Shown here: positions 11,209-22,152 of the stretch, in pieces
Layout of the letters: each line of letters starts with the position of its first letter
Position numbering within the stretch: the stretch's first letter is position 1
Source: Euglena gracilis
Taxonomy: Eukaryota > Euglenida > Euglenophyceae > Euglenales
Direction: 5' to 3'
DNA length: 64,000 nt
Assembly (NCBI GenBank): GCA_039621445.1
Contig: CP154955.1
Span: 13,772,918-13,836,917, forward strand
Position numbers and translations under genes: made by a program
The notes under the pieces: generated by a model
The model's input: only the letters and a program-made list of their open reading frames with translations
What the model was told of the DNA's origin: nothing
Databases searched by the model: none

Positions 11209-12812
11209 TACACAGTACAGTACAGTACACAGTACAGCACAGTACAGTACAGTAATGTGTACTGTACAGTACACGGTACAGCACAGTACAGTACAGTACT
11301 GTGTACTGTACAGTACTGTGTACTGTACAGTACAGTACAGTACAGTACAGTACACAGTACAGTACAGTACACAGTACAGTACAGTACACAGTACAGTACA
11401 GTACAGTACACAGTACAGTACAGTACAGTACAGTACAGTACACAGTACAGTACAGTACACAGTACAGTACAGTACACAGTACAGTACAGTACACAGTACA
11501 GTACAGTACACAGTACAGTACAGTACACAGTACAGTACAGTACAGTACACAGTACAGTACAGTACACAGTACAGTACAGTACACAGTACAGTACAGTACA
11601 CAGTACTGTACAGTGCACAGTACAGTACAGTGCACAGTATTGTACTGTACACAGTACAGTACAGTACACAGTACAGTACAGTACACAGTACAGTACAGTA
11701 CACAGTACAGTACAGTACACAGTACAGTACAGTACACAGTACAGTACAGTACACAGTACAGTACAGTACACAGTACAGTACAGTACACAGTACTGTACAG
11801 TACACAGTACAGTACAGTACACAGTACAGTACAGTACACAGTACAGTACACAGTACACAGTACAGTACACAGTACAGTACAGTACAGTACACAGTACAGT
11901 ACAGTACAGTACACAGTACAGTACAGTACAGTGCACAGTACAGTACAGTACAGTACAGTACAGTACAGTACAGTACAGTACAGTACAGTACAGTACAGTA
12001 CAGTACAGTAGAGTACAGTACAGTGCACAGTACAGTACAGTACACAGTACAGTACAGTACACAGTACAGTACAGTACACAGTACAGTACAGTACAAAGTA
12101 CAGTACAGTACACAGTACAGTACACAGTACAGTACACAGCATAGTACAGTACACAGTACAGTACAGTACAGTACAGTACAGTACAGTACAATACAGTACA
12201 GTACAGTACAGTACAGTACAGTACAGTACAGTACAGTACAGCACAGTACAGTACTGTACAGTACACAGTACAGTACAGTGCACAGTACAGTACAGTGCAC
12301 AGTACAGTACAGTACACAGTACAATACAGTACACAGTACAGGACAGTAGACAGGTACAGTACATTACACAGTACAGTACAGTACACAGTACAGTACAGTA
12401 CACAGTACAATGCAGTACACAGTACAGTACAGTACACAGTACAGTACAGTACACAGTACAGTACAGTACAGTACACAGTACAGTACAGTGCACAGTACAG
12501 TACAGTACTGTGTACTGTACAGTACAGTACAGTACAGTACACAGTACAGTACAGCACACAGTACAGTACAGCACACAGTACAGTACAGTACACAGTACAG
12601 TACAGTACACAGTACAGTGCAATACACAGTACAGTGCAGTGCACAGTACAGTGCAGTGCACAGTACAGTACAGTGCACAGTACAGTACAGTACTGTGTAC
12701 AGTACAGTACTGTGTACAGTACAGTACTGTGTACAGTACAGTACTGTGTACAGTACAGTACAGTACAGTACAGTACAGTACAGTACAGTACAGTACACAG
12801 TACAATACAATA
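11209..12812. repeat. CAGTA pentanucleotide array, right block
   Basis: About 1.6 kb of the same pentamer and heptamer units as the left block, in the same orientation although the unique arms between them are inverted. Scattered TACTG stretches (for example near 12505 and 12690-12750) show local strand switches. Confidence 0.95.
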
Positions 12813-13076
<264 letters not shown>

Positions 13077-13130
13077 CCACAAATTTTTACGTGCAATGCA
13101 ATTATTTTTTTTGCCCTCTGCTGCCCGAAG

Positions 13131-13194
13131 CCGTGGCCCCATGGTCCGGCTAAACTCGGACATTGGCGTCATCGTCTTCTGGTACTGGAATTTT
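13131..13194 (+). CDS. Gene A exon A6 (tentative): TMD2 helix
   Basis: The reading SDIGVIVFWYWNF matches the PDR helix ending IYGLIVYAMIGF in spacing and hydrophobicity, and it falls in the right place between A5 and A7. The boundaries are guesses (AG at 13130, GT at 13195), and the phase with A5 does not close. A chance hydrophobic stretch is possible. Confidence 0.35.
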
Positions 13195-13573
13195 GTGTTG
13201 CCCAGGGAGCAGCCGGGTCCTTCGGAAGCAAAGAAACGAAGGCCCTCCCCCTTTGCTTGACGGTGTCTGCAGTGAGAGTTACCGTTTTTTGCAAGCGGTT
13301 TTCAACGCACCTCAGGGCGCGCTCACACACACGCACACATGCGCAACACACCATTTCCCTTCAACCTCTGGGATGTGTCCCCAAGCGAACTTCTGACAAT
13401 CTCCCAATGACAATGGCAATGACAATGTTCCATTGCTCAGTGTGCGTCTTCATTTTTCAAAACTTTTCTGTTTGGGGCCCTGATCACCCTCTCAAAAAGC
13501 AATATATCAAACTGACAGACAGGCAGACAGACAGACGAATACATTAACAATCGGCAAAGAAAAAATAATTAGT

Positions 13574-13666
13574 CAATGAATGAATGAATGAATGAATGAA
13601 TGAATGAATGAATGAATGAATGAGTGAGTGAGTGAATGAATGAATGAATGAATGAATGAATGAACA
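13574..13666. repeat. AATG tetranucleotide array
   Basis: Tandem GAATGAAT units with a short GAGT interruption, in a gene A intron. The GGAAACTGTC-type ends at about 13697 and 14025 lie just downstream, in inverted orientation. Confidence 0.95.
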
Positions 13667-14289
13667 AAATATTTAATAATTGATTCACACCCTTCGGAAA
13701 ACTGTCCTCCCCAGGAAACCGTCCTCCACCCTCTGTACACACTAACCTGTCCTCATAGGGCCCTGTCCCTTACGCTTATACCCACTGACCTGTCTCCGAA
13801 CAGTTTTTTGAGTATTTTACGTTTTTTTTTGTTGTTGAAATAAAGATGTCCCCAAGTTGAAAATTTTTTTCTTTCAGTTTTCTGATCACAGCTGTGTGAC
13901 AGAATGGCCAGTTTGGATTTATGTTGGCTGGGTGGTCAAAAAATATCATCCCCCCTCCTAATGGTCTGCAGTTGCCGTTCTGTCCTCTCACCTCTGAATT
14001 TGCTGACTTGTCTGGACAGTTTCCCGCGGTGGAAATAATTGAATAATAAATGAAAAGGAAGGAAAGAAAGGAAGGAATCAAGCCAGAAAATTTCAATTAT
14101 TTGAATACAGATGAATGGATGCACAAAAATGGATGGGTGGGGAAATGGACGAATGACCGAAATCCCAAAACCGTCGCTGGGCTCTGGGGGAATCAAACCG
14201 CGAGGGCCGGCGTTGATGTTGGCTTTTGCCCCCGCCCAGCACATTGTTTCCCCCTCCCCCCCCCTCGCCCCCCCCCCTCCCTGCCGCCG

Positions 14290-14352
14290 TACATTCTGTT
14301 CTCGACGCTGTTCGGGCTGCTGTGCGGGCTGCTCATGCCCGTGCAGGAGCTG
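14290..14352 (+). CDS. Gene A exon A7: TMD2 helix 5 and the start of its loop
   Basis: Encodes YILFSTLFGLLCGLLMPVQE L, which matches the PDR helix ending in N-L-F-S-G-F-I-V-P...M-P. The donor GTGCTG at 14353 gives the best fit to the next exon. The left boundary is odd: a C/T-rich tract runs straight into the coding sequence and no AG lies within about 45 bases upstream. The acceptor is therefore non-canonical or the exon is damaged. Confidence 0.6.
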
Positions 14353-14409
14353 GTGCTGGTGCTGATGGGGGTGCTGGTCTGGCCACGGCTCACTATCCCC
14401 CCCGAGCAT

Positions 14410-14760
14410 TTTTCTCCTTTGTCACGTCCAGCCCCTATTATCGTCGGGGGCCGCCCCCCCCCCCCGGGGGGGGGTGCCTGCCTGGGCAGGCACTCCAAAT
14501 CCGACCCCCCAAGGGGGGGGGGGTAGGGCACACGGCCAAAAGTGCCTAAGCACAGACCCGGCGCCAAAGGCGCCGGGGAGCCAAAGATGGCCTATTTTCA
14601 AAGGAATGTGCCTGGGCACAGGCCGAAATCCGACCCCCCCGGGGGAGGGGGTAGTGCCTGCCTGGGCAGGCACGCATAGACACTCCGGACCCCCCCCCCC
14701 CCCCGGGGGTGGTAAAAAAAACAGCCTGGTCCCCCCCCCCCCCCCCCCCCAGGACGTCGT
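14410..14760. mobile_element. Hairpin-core element with GTGCCTGCC ends
   Basis: C/G runs surround GGCGCCAAAGGCGCC (about 14562-14576). The near-palindrome GTGCCTGCCTGGGCAGGCAC occurs twice (about 14474 and 14652), with GTGCCTGGGCACAGGCC between. Related pieces at 24130-24560, 25790-26120, 49385-49610 and 56640-57215 share the GCCTGC...GCAGGC and hairpin layout. No target duplication is evident, so the exact ends are uncertain. Confidence 0.5.
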
Positions 14761-15524
14761 CACTTGGGTCCATACCACCTGACTGGTCGCTTTGGGAAGT
14801 TATCACCAAGGGCTGCAGCCGCTGGGTTTTCGTGTCAAATGATTTTTCGGCCCCTAAACTTTACGGATTTTCCGCAGATTTTGCAAGTCTTTGGCACGCA
14901 CGACCAACATGCACGAGGAATGCGTTTATAACGTCCTGGGAAAGTCCAGGAAAAAAGGGCCTTCGTTTTCCAACCTGTGAGGTTGCCCCCCCCCCCCCCA
15001 GGAAGTTGTTACCTCGGCCTGCACGCACTGATTTGTCAGATGACAGCTTCCTGGCGGGGGTACATATGGGAAAATCGAGTCTATTGTGCAATCTATTCAG
15101 CTCTTTTTTTCCCTTACCACTCGCCACCCCCCCCCCCCCCGGTCCCCAAGCCGCCGTCGCCAGGTAGCCAACCACCCTCTTTGCCCTCATGACGGGCTAC
15201 CTGCTGCCCCGCACCCAGATCCCCTGGTGGTGACCAAGCGCTTCCAGCAGCCAAACCCGACAAACACCCAACAATTACCAACCATTCCCGCCAATACCCA
15301 ACCGTTCCTGCCAAATCTCGTCAATTCCTCCTGACTCCCCAACCATTCCTGCCAATTCGGCTACTTCTGCCAACCAAATTGCCAAATTCCCGTCGATTCC
15401 CGACCACTCCTGCCAATTCCGGCCGGCTTCCTACCAAGAAATTCCCACCAAACACCTGCCCATTCCCGACCATTCCCGCCAATTCCCGCCATCTCCCATC
15501 GGCCCCAAACACTGCCGTGCCGGG

Positions 15525-15606
15525 GACGCCTGGGGGTGGCGCTGGGTGCACTACGGTTCACCGCTGCCGTACACGTTTCAGATCGCCACCAGCATCCAGC
15601 TGTACT
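15525..15606 (+). CDS. Gene A exon A8: post-helix WRW segment
   Basis: Reads DAWGWRWVHYGSPLPYTF then QIATSIQLY. PDR proteins have [22 protein letters not shown] at this point, directly after the M-P of A7. Ending at a GC donor (GCGAGG at 15607) gives phase 1, and the first two bases of A9 complete the codon (LYFDVDAHH). No AG lies upstream between about 15440 and the exon, so the acceptor is unresolved. A canonical AG at about 15584 would cut the motif. Confidence 0.6.
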
Positions 15607-15639
15607 GCGAGGCCGCCGCACTGGCCGCCGCCGGCCTTG

Positions 15640-16504
15640 CATCCTGGGGTCGCCCGCACTTCCGATGCGTTCGTTACACCTCCTCCCCCAAATGCCCCCC
15701 CCCCCCCGCCTGAGGTTTATGGTAAACTGACCTGGAAAGAGAGACCCGCGGCAGGGTGCTCACTCCCTGGCGGAGAAAAGTTTCAACACTGGCCCGATGC
15801 GCCGATCTTTTTGGGATATACAAATGTTCCCCGGCAAAAAAGGAGAAGCGATGACGGAGAGACCCTCACCCAGCACAGATAGAACTGCAGGGGGAACACA
15901 ACCTGAGCAATGGTTTGCACGGGTTGCATGGGTTGTTATGCGCAGACCCTGCCCTCCCTCCCCCCAATGAAGCTTCGGTCAGGCTTCTGCTTCAGCGTTC
16001 GCAGTACCTTGGGGGGGGGGGCTGGACTTTGGTGCAGTGCGCCGAGGTGGAAATGGCATTTTTTTTTGGCTCATTTGTTCCAAAGAAATTGCACACAAAA
16101 ATGCAAAAAAAATGGGTATTTTGGTAGGTTTTGAAGGTCCAAGTTTTTTTCTGACCCTTCGCGTCGGTCAGCAGGGGAAAAAATACACACCCACTAGTCA
16201 AATCCAGCCTGACCTGGGGTAATTTGCCGTCCTGTTCAACTGTGCCCCAAATTATTACGTCCCCCTTCATGAACAAGGTTACATGTTTGTGATCTTCCAC
16301 CAGAATGTCAGTTGCCACCATGCGTGTCTAACTGCTCACCCTGCTCCCCGCATGCTTGGCCGCCCCAAAGAAGGGCGTTTTGCAGTATTTCCGTCCCGGC
16401 GGCCAACTTTTGTTCATTCTTCCTGAAAAACTTACACGATTTTTTTGTTTTGTTTGGGTGAGTTTGGGGACGAAGTCCCCCACGCAGCCGAAGGCGGCCT
16501 GCAG
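15640..16504. other. Gene A intron, no gene seen
   Basis: Unique sequence. A reverse-strand open frame at 15992-16321 is protein-like in composition, but I recognise no family and see no splice context for it. Confidence 0.5.
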
Positions 16505-16577
16505 TCGACGTGGATGCCCACCACCCGGGGAACTGCACCACCTTCCCCTCGCCCAGGCCCGGGACCCTCTCTCCCGA
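16505..16577 (+). CDS. Gene A exon A9: large extracellular loop, part 1
   Basis: After GGCCTGCAG the frame reads DVDAHHPGNCTTFPSPRPGT L, then SP. Full-length ABCG proteins carry a long, variable, Cys-containing extracellular loop before the last helix, and this exon fits it. The donor GTACTT leaves phase 2, and the one-base start of A10 completes Asp (SPDLGLP). Phase agreement on both sides is the main support, because the loop sequence itself is poorly conserved. Confidence 0.6.
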
Positions 16578-17476
16578 GTACTTGACCCCCCCCCCTCCCC
16601 CAAGAAACTTCCCTCTCACCTTGGCTCGTTCATCTGCCAGGCACGGCACCCAGAGGGAGCAGGCAGATGACTCCGCAGGCCTAACCCGCTTTGTCTGCCC
16701 ACTTTTTTTTGCCTTTTTTCACGGGAAAGTTCAGGGGTTCCCGTCAGGGTTTGATATAAGGAGGGCGTACATGGTTTAGGTGGGGGGGTGTCCCCCCCAC
16801 CCCCCCCCCTCCTGGCCCGCAGGGGGGGTCCGGACCACCCCCCCCACCTGTCCTTATATCGAACCCTGGTTCCCGTAAACTTTTTACCCTAAAACTTCCA
16901 GTAAAATTTTTTGGTTGGTTTACACCCCGATGAAAAGGACCCCCTTGGCCCCATTTTGGCACTTTGGGCGTTTTGCTGAATCAGGAAATTTCTGCCCTTT
17001 GGGTGGATACCTCTGTTGGCCACGTTTTTTCCTGGGAATTTCTTGTTTTTTGGTGCTAGCCCCGACTGCTACCCTCCCAGAAGGGGTGTTTCCAAAACGT
17101 TGTGTTTGGCTCCAAAAGGCCCCATATTTCCTGAACAGCGGTAGCCTGGCTGAAAGCCCCCCCAAACTCGTAAACACCGTTTTCCCGATTTGCCCTTTTG
17201 AGCCCCTTTTGCAACAATAAGACCTCTTGCTTCTCTTGGACAGTGTGCGAGCCTGTACCTCACGAAAAGAAGTTTTGAGGGAAACCGGTTAAGACAATGA
17301 TGCTTACAGTTTCCTGTAAACTTTGTTTGAAGTATGCACATGTGCAAATATGCAAGTGTGCAAATGTACTGGGTTAACGAGGGGGTGGGGTGCTCTCTCC
17401 TTTGGTTCCCCTGACAGCTGCCAAGCACCTGGACACCCCCTGGTGCTGTACCCTTGCCTCCTGGGCTAGTGGGGCA

Positions 17477-17746
17477 TCACACAGGAGCGGTAGAGTTCCT
17501 ACAGCTGTAGGGGTGATACCGTCGCTGTGAGGGTGCTCCGGAGGAGTTCATGGCATTCCACAACTCGGCCCTGGGAGCAGAGTCAACAACAGAGGCCATA
17601 ATGCCCCGTATTTTTCCGGGCTGGAAGCTTTTCTTTGAAATTTGAAATACACTGTTGAGTCCACCTAAAACCTGAGATAGGGGGTCTCCCAGAGGAGGAA
17701 GGACACCTTCCGTCAGGGTGGTTTTGATGTGAGGGTTCCGACTCAC
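17477..17746 (-). pseudogene. Possible Ty1/copia-type RNase H remnant
   Basis: The reverse-strand frame contains GKIRGIMASVVDSAPRAELW, followed by SGAP and a late NSTA. Copia-type RNase H domains read similarly: I...V.ASAAEAE.GA.......A.P.R........P....DNSTA. Catalytic residues are not all identifiable, and there is no integrase or reverse transcriptase around it. At most it is a decayed fragment of a retrotransposon inside a gene A intron. Confidence 0.3.
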
Positions 17747-18390
17747 TCAATCTATGGATGACACTGCTCAGTACCACCATGTCAGTCCATTTGCTGCTAC
17801 CTATTTTGGGATCTCCTGATAAGGACCAAAACGTCTGCTGCGTTCAGGACCTGTGGAATGGGAGGGGGCGTATCAGCAGATCTCACCACACCACCACAGG
17901 TTTCTTTTGTTTACGGTTAACCGTAAACAACACACAAACAGAGTTTTACGCCAACCCATAAACAGTTGAAGTCAGTTTACGGAACACCGTAAACGTGCGG
18001 ATGGCAGTTTTTCCATTTGTGCTGACAAAGATGGTCTCCATTGATGCCTGGGGCCAAGAAGTGGAGGAGCAATCCACGAGCTGGTCCTCTGTCACCCAAG
18101 GGATCTTCAGGTAACCTTACTCAGCTGCCAATGGAAGTTGTGCTCGTTGAATTTCTACAGCTTTTCAGGCAGGTCCCTCGTGTTTTTTCAACTGATCTCT
18201 CGCGGTGGGCTGTGATTTGAAGATAGAAGAGAAATGGATCCTGACCGCCTGAAAAAGGCCAATTTTTTTTCTGTGCAGGGATCGTTTGACAGTGCTCAAA
18301 GGAAGCTCCCCATGAAATCACCCGATAACCTTCAAAAAGGTTTCAGAACAATAAGAAGGCGATATTTGTTTTAGCCCCGTTGAAACCAAT

Positions 18391-18969
18391 TTAAAAGGCT
18401 TTTTGAGGAGTTGTCAGTGACAACCCTTGGAGGGGGTTGCTCTGAGTGGTGTTCTCTCGGATGATTTCCAGATGCTCTTTTTTGGCAGTTTTATTCCCCT
18501 GATTGCAAGCAAACAACACAAATGGATTTCTGAAAACGTACTCTACGCTCCACAGGTTTACGTTCAGCATAGCTTCTTCAAATTCATTTCTGCGAGGTGT
18601 GTTTCTGAGGGCAGTTTTCTGTCCTGTTGAAATGGAACACGCAAACGGATAATTACTTTTCCAGGATACATATATTTCTTGCAGTGGGGAGATTGAAGGG
18701 AACCTCATTGGACTGCAACGGTGGGGGGGTTTCAATGTCCAGACAGAACTGCTGAGGCCCACCAAGTGGGGAGGGATCAGGTGAGACCCTCTGGAGTGTG
18801 CCTTTGAGTGAGCCTTTGCGTTTGAAAGCTCAGTCCGGGTGTTGCTGAGGGACCTCTTGGGTGTGGCATCCAAAGAGTTGGGGAAAGGGAGGGTGCCTGT
18901 TTCACAGCCCAATGTGTGTTGGGGTGATTTTTGCCCCTCCGTGGCCTCTAGACACTTCAGCAGTAACAA
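18391..18969 (-). other. Unrecognised 192-codon reverse-strand open frame
   Basis: This is the longest non-repetitive open frame in the intron (192 codons), with balanced amino-acid composition. I recognise no domain. It lies upstream of the possible RNase H remnant on the same strand, so it could belong to the same decayed element. The codon composition is AT-richer than that of the transporter exons. It may be chance. Confidence 0.15.
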
Positions 18970-19755
18970 GGTGTCTGTGTCCAGAGTTGATTGTGTTCTC
19001 TGATCTGAACAAACTTGAAGTTTACGGGAACCCGTAACGATGTTTTCATCAAGTCACAATTGCACTCTGGTGAGAGGGGGACAGCTTGGCTCCAACACCA
19101 ATGCCGACATGGGCAAACCAATTCCAGCTTTGTTCCTTCAGAACGTAGGGGCCTGCCAGGAAGGGATGCACTGCCCACGCCAAATGTTTTCAGAATTGAA
19201 GTACAGGAACCCGTAAACATGTTCAGTCGCTGCAGGGAACATATGGGGTAGGGGCTGCTGCGTCAAAGCACCATCTCCCCAACTCTGGGGGTGGGGGGGG
19301 GACAAGGTGAATTGGAGACGTTAAACACAAAAAAATCATTCGAAACGCCAATGTTTTGTTGTTGGATGAATAGAAGAATTTATATTATATTAAATTTGGA
19401 GTAGTGGTAACTCGAATTGAAAAAAATGGTAAAATCCATCCATCATTAGCTTTGGGAACTGTGCAGAGGAAAGGGGCCGAGAAGATCGGACCACTAATTT
19501 TGCAGGGGCAAAGATACTCAGTGTGCAAGAAGTCGATGACCTCGGCACAGCCCAAAACAGGGCTATGGGGAGGGAACATACGTACGCAGGCTGGGAGATG
19601 CGTCCGAGGTTCAAGGAAGGGGCTTTAAGGAAGAAGAAGGTTCTCTCACGTGCTTCAGGGAAGGTTGTTTGGCAGCCTCCAACTAAATGCCCCCCCCCCC
19701 AGGGGCCACATAGTTGGACCAGTGGGATCCAAAAAATTATTTTTGTGTTATTGAT

Positions 19756-19869
19756 GGAATAGGGTTAGGGTTAGGAATTCAGCCTGATTCAGGCCTAACT
19801 TGTACACCTAACACTAATCTATGAGTTAGGCCTAAAGTTAGGCCGAACTCCTAACCCTAACGCTATTCC
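19756..19869. repeat. 114-bp foldback element with telomere-like ends
   Basis: The left end GGAATAGGGTTAGGGTTAGG and the right end CCTAACCCTAACGCTATTCC are inverted copies with one mismatch. The interior also folds (AGGCCTAAC / GTTAGGCCT). The GGGTTA units resemble telomere repeats but are only two copies on each side. Confidence 0.75.
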
Positions 19870-20826
19870 ACCTATAATCCATAATACAATTTCCCCCGAC
19901 CCCCCTGATCCAATTATATGGCCCCCCAGGGGGGGGTCCAGGTCCCATTCACAAACAAGAATTATGCAGCACAATTTTACGAGAAATTGTGAACAAGTTT
20001 TACGACTTTCCGTGAACTTCTTTTGGAGCATGTTTATGGAAAACCGTAAACCTGCCGCACAACTTTTTTTCAGGACCTAAAGCGTTACGGGAACCTGTAA
20101 AGTTTCGGAAGGGTGGAATTATCCAAGAACTATTTCGGAACACCTCGGAACTCACAAATTTTGTCAGTAAAAATTTGAAAAAATCAACCCAAATCGGGTC
20201 GATTTCCGGGTGGTTGGACAACGCGGGCTAGGGCAGGGCCCTGCGATGCCCCAGAGTGGTAAATACCCCCCCCCCCCCACCGCCGACCAAAGGCCACTCG
20301 GCCTAATTTGGCAGATGTCAGGGTTGCTCTTGTCCACTGCCGCAGATGGCTTTCCCTGTGTAATCCCCCACACCGCAACAGAGAGTCAGGGCCTCTACTG
20401 TAAAAACCCCCACGTGGAAGCTCCTTCGGTTTTGCATCAAGGCCCCAAATGGGGGGAGTTTCATATTCGGGGCTGTTGTGTTTGGGTGGGGAAACCAACT
20501 TCCACAAACCAAAAGCCAATGTGCTTCCCAATACAATTGTGCCCCCGGATTGCCCAAATTGCAATCATTGTTAGCAACATTCCAGCTCGTCACCATCTTC
20601 ACCATAAATAGCACCAGAAGTGCCGAATTCATTGTCCAAAACTGTCGCAAGTACTTAAATTTTGAAGATCTTTCCTGTCGCGCCATGCACAGCACCCATC
20701 GGGCACTTCCCCAGCGGTGCATTGGTGGTTGTTATGTGCGAGGGGGTTTACCCCCCCCTTCCAGGGCAGGAATTGGATTTCATGCAGTGGAGCCTTCGCC
20801 ACTTGCCTCGGCTGCACAGCCTGCAG

Positions 20827-20939
20827 TTTGGGTCTGCCCGTGGTGGTCAACGGCACAACAGTGGACAGCCCCCTGTGGCCCGCGGTGCGCGACCGCTTCT
20901 ACCTCTCATACGGTGACCGCTGGATGTACCTTGGCCGGG
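20827..20939 (+). CDS. Gene A exon A10: extracellular loop part 2, to last-helix approach
   Basis: Follows CAGCCTGCAG. It reads LGLPVVVNGTTVDSPLWPAV then RDRFYLSYGDRWMYLGR. NGT is a potential N-glycosylation site in the outer loop. The YLS.....W.Y block corresponds to the segment before the final PDR helix. The donor is GTCTCC at 20940. Phase 1 joins A11 as LGREPDKNPALG. Confidence 0.75.
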
Positions 20940-21392
20940 GTCTCCTTCCTTTTTCAGTCCAAAAGCCTCCTTTTTGTCCCAACGTTCCCAACGTGCCGGA
21001 TCTCACCCAGTGAGTATGTTTTCTTTTTGCGATTCAGACATCTCCTCTGTGTGTATTGACATTGGGTGATTTCTTAAGCTGCAGGGAGGCTGAGAGGGGT
21101 CCAGCCAGCCAACACCTTTTTTCAGCCAGCAGTTCTCAGAATGGGGAGCTAACCCCCCCCCCCCCGGGTAATAAAACACCGGTTTCAAAAAAAGATGTTT
21201 TTCGAAGGTATTTTTTTTGTAGTTTTTTTCCCCTCAAAATTTGCTTAGCCCCAACTCAGCAGGATTTGGGCTTATTGGCAAGTTTTTGGACACCGACCAG
21301 GTCCAGACCGGCAGAAGGATTGTTTTTTTCCTGCCCCCCCCCCATAGAGTCGTGCAAATGTGTCGGGCAGGTGTGGTGCTGCGCTCGGGCAG

Positions 21393-21496
21393 AGCCGGAC
21401 AAAAACCCCGCCCTCGGCATCGTCTGCGCGTTCATCATCATCGTGCACCTGCTGACCGGCCTCGTGTTGGCCAAGGTGGACCACGGCAAGCGGTAG
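21393..21496 (+). CDS. Gene A exon A11: last helix and stop
   Basis: Starts after GCTCGGGCAG. The peptide EPDKNPALG is followed by the helix IVCAFIIIVHLLTGLVLA and the basic tail KVDHGKR, then TAG at 21494-21496. A final helix with a short basic cytoplasmic tail is typical of ABCG C-termini (family pattern A.....F.FQRR). No AATAAA lies in the following 100 bases. Confidence 0.85.
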
Positions 21497-21559
21497 CTGC
21501 GGCGGAGCGATGCATTTCTGCCCCGGCGGTAGTGGGCGAAAAACAGTTTTCATAACTCG

Positions 21560-21895
21560 TATTTAATAGTATTAGTTGTACTAATTATATGTACTGCGAG
21601 TATTAGTAATACTGGTGCTATTAGTACTGGTACTACTAGTCCCGTCCTAGTAGTACTAGTACTAGTAGTACTAGTACCAGTAGTACTAGTACTACTAGTA
21701 CTGGCACTGTACTACAAGTACTACAACTAGCAGTACTGGTGGTATGGGTGTTACTATTACTAGAAGTATGGGTGTTACTGTTACTAGAAGTAAATCTAGT
21801 AGTGCTACTGGTATTAGTACTAGTACTAATATCTACTGATAGCAACCAGTACTAATTCTAACTAATATTACTAATAGTACTACCAGTACAGCAAA
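21560..21895. repeat. AGT/ACT-rich low-complexity tract
   Basis: A mosaic of TAGTACTAGTACTAGTAGT-like trinucleotide steps, full of the palindromes ACTAGT and AGTACT, 65 bases after the gene A stop. It may mark the 3' flank of the gene. Confidence 0.85.
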
Positions 21896-22047
21896 TATAA
21901 AAGTAACAACCAATTTTCCTGAAACAATCTCCTTCAAAAACTCTTTCCTCCCAAAAGCAGCAGAACAACCTTGGCTGGAAAGGTGCCTCTCATGCTCAAA
22001 TTCACGAGTATGAGAGGCTCTCTGCTGCTCATGGGTGTGGTATATGC

Positions 22048-22066
22048 ACTGTGTGTGTGTGTGGGT

Positions 22067-22151
<85 letters not shown>

Positions 22152-22152
22152 C
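22048..22152. repeat. GT dinucleotide microsatellite
   Basis: Nearly pure GT run of about 100 bases. The flanks (21900-23280) are unique intergenic sequence in which I recognise no gene. Confidence 0.95.

Larger units (their letters stand above)
16745..20110. repeat. Dispersed GTTTACGG / CCGTAAAC inverted motif cluster
   Basis: At least eight short, mostly two-sided motifs of the form TTTACGG-(few bases)-CCGTAAA are scattered here: near 16870, 17320, 17912 (GTTTACGGTTAACCGTAAAC, a perfect 20-base palindrome), 17970, 19019, 19206, 19998, 20035 and 20090. I do not see them elsewhere in the window. They lie in the 4.2-kb intron between A9 and A10. A paired C/G palindrome also lies at 16790-16850, flanked by inverted copies of GGTTTGATATAAGGA / TCCTTATATCGAACC. 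Confidence 0.7.

Noticed and set aside
15992-16321. 109-codon reverse-strand ORF (MVATDILVEDHKHV...)
   Set aside because: Protein-like start, but no recognised family. It crosses T-rich and C-run sequence and lies in an intron on the opposite strand.
19756-19790. Interstitial telomere
   Set aside because: Only two GGGTTA units on each side of a foldback; no longer array.
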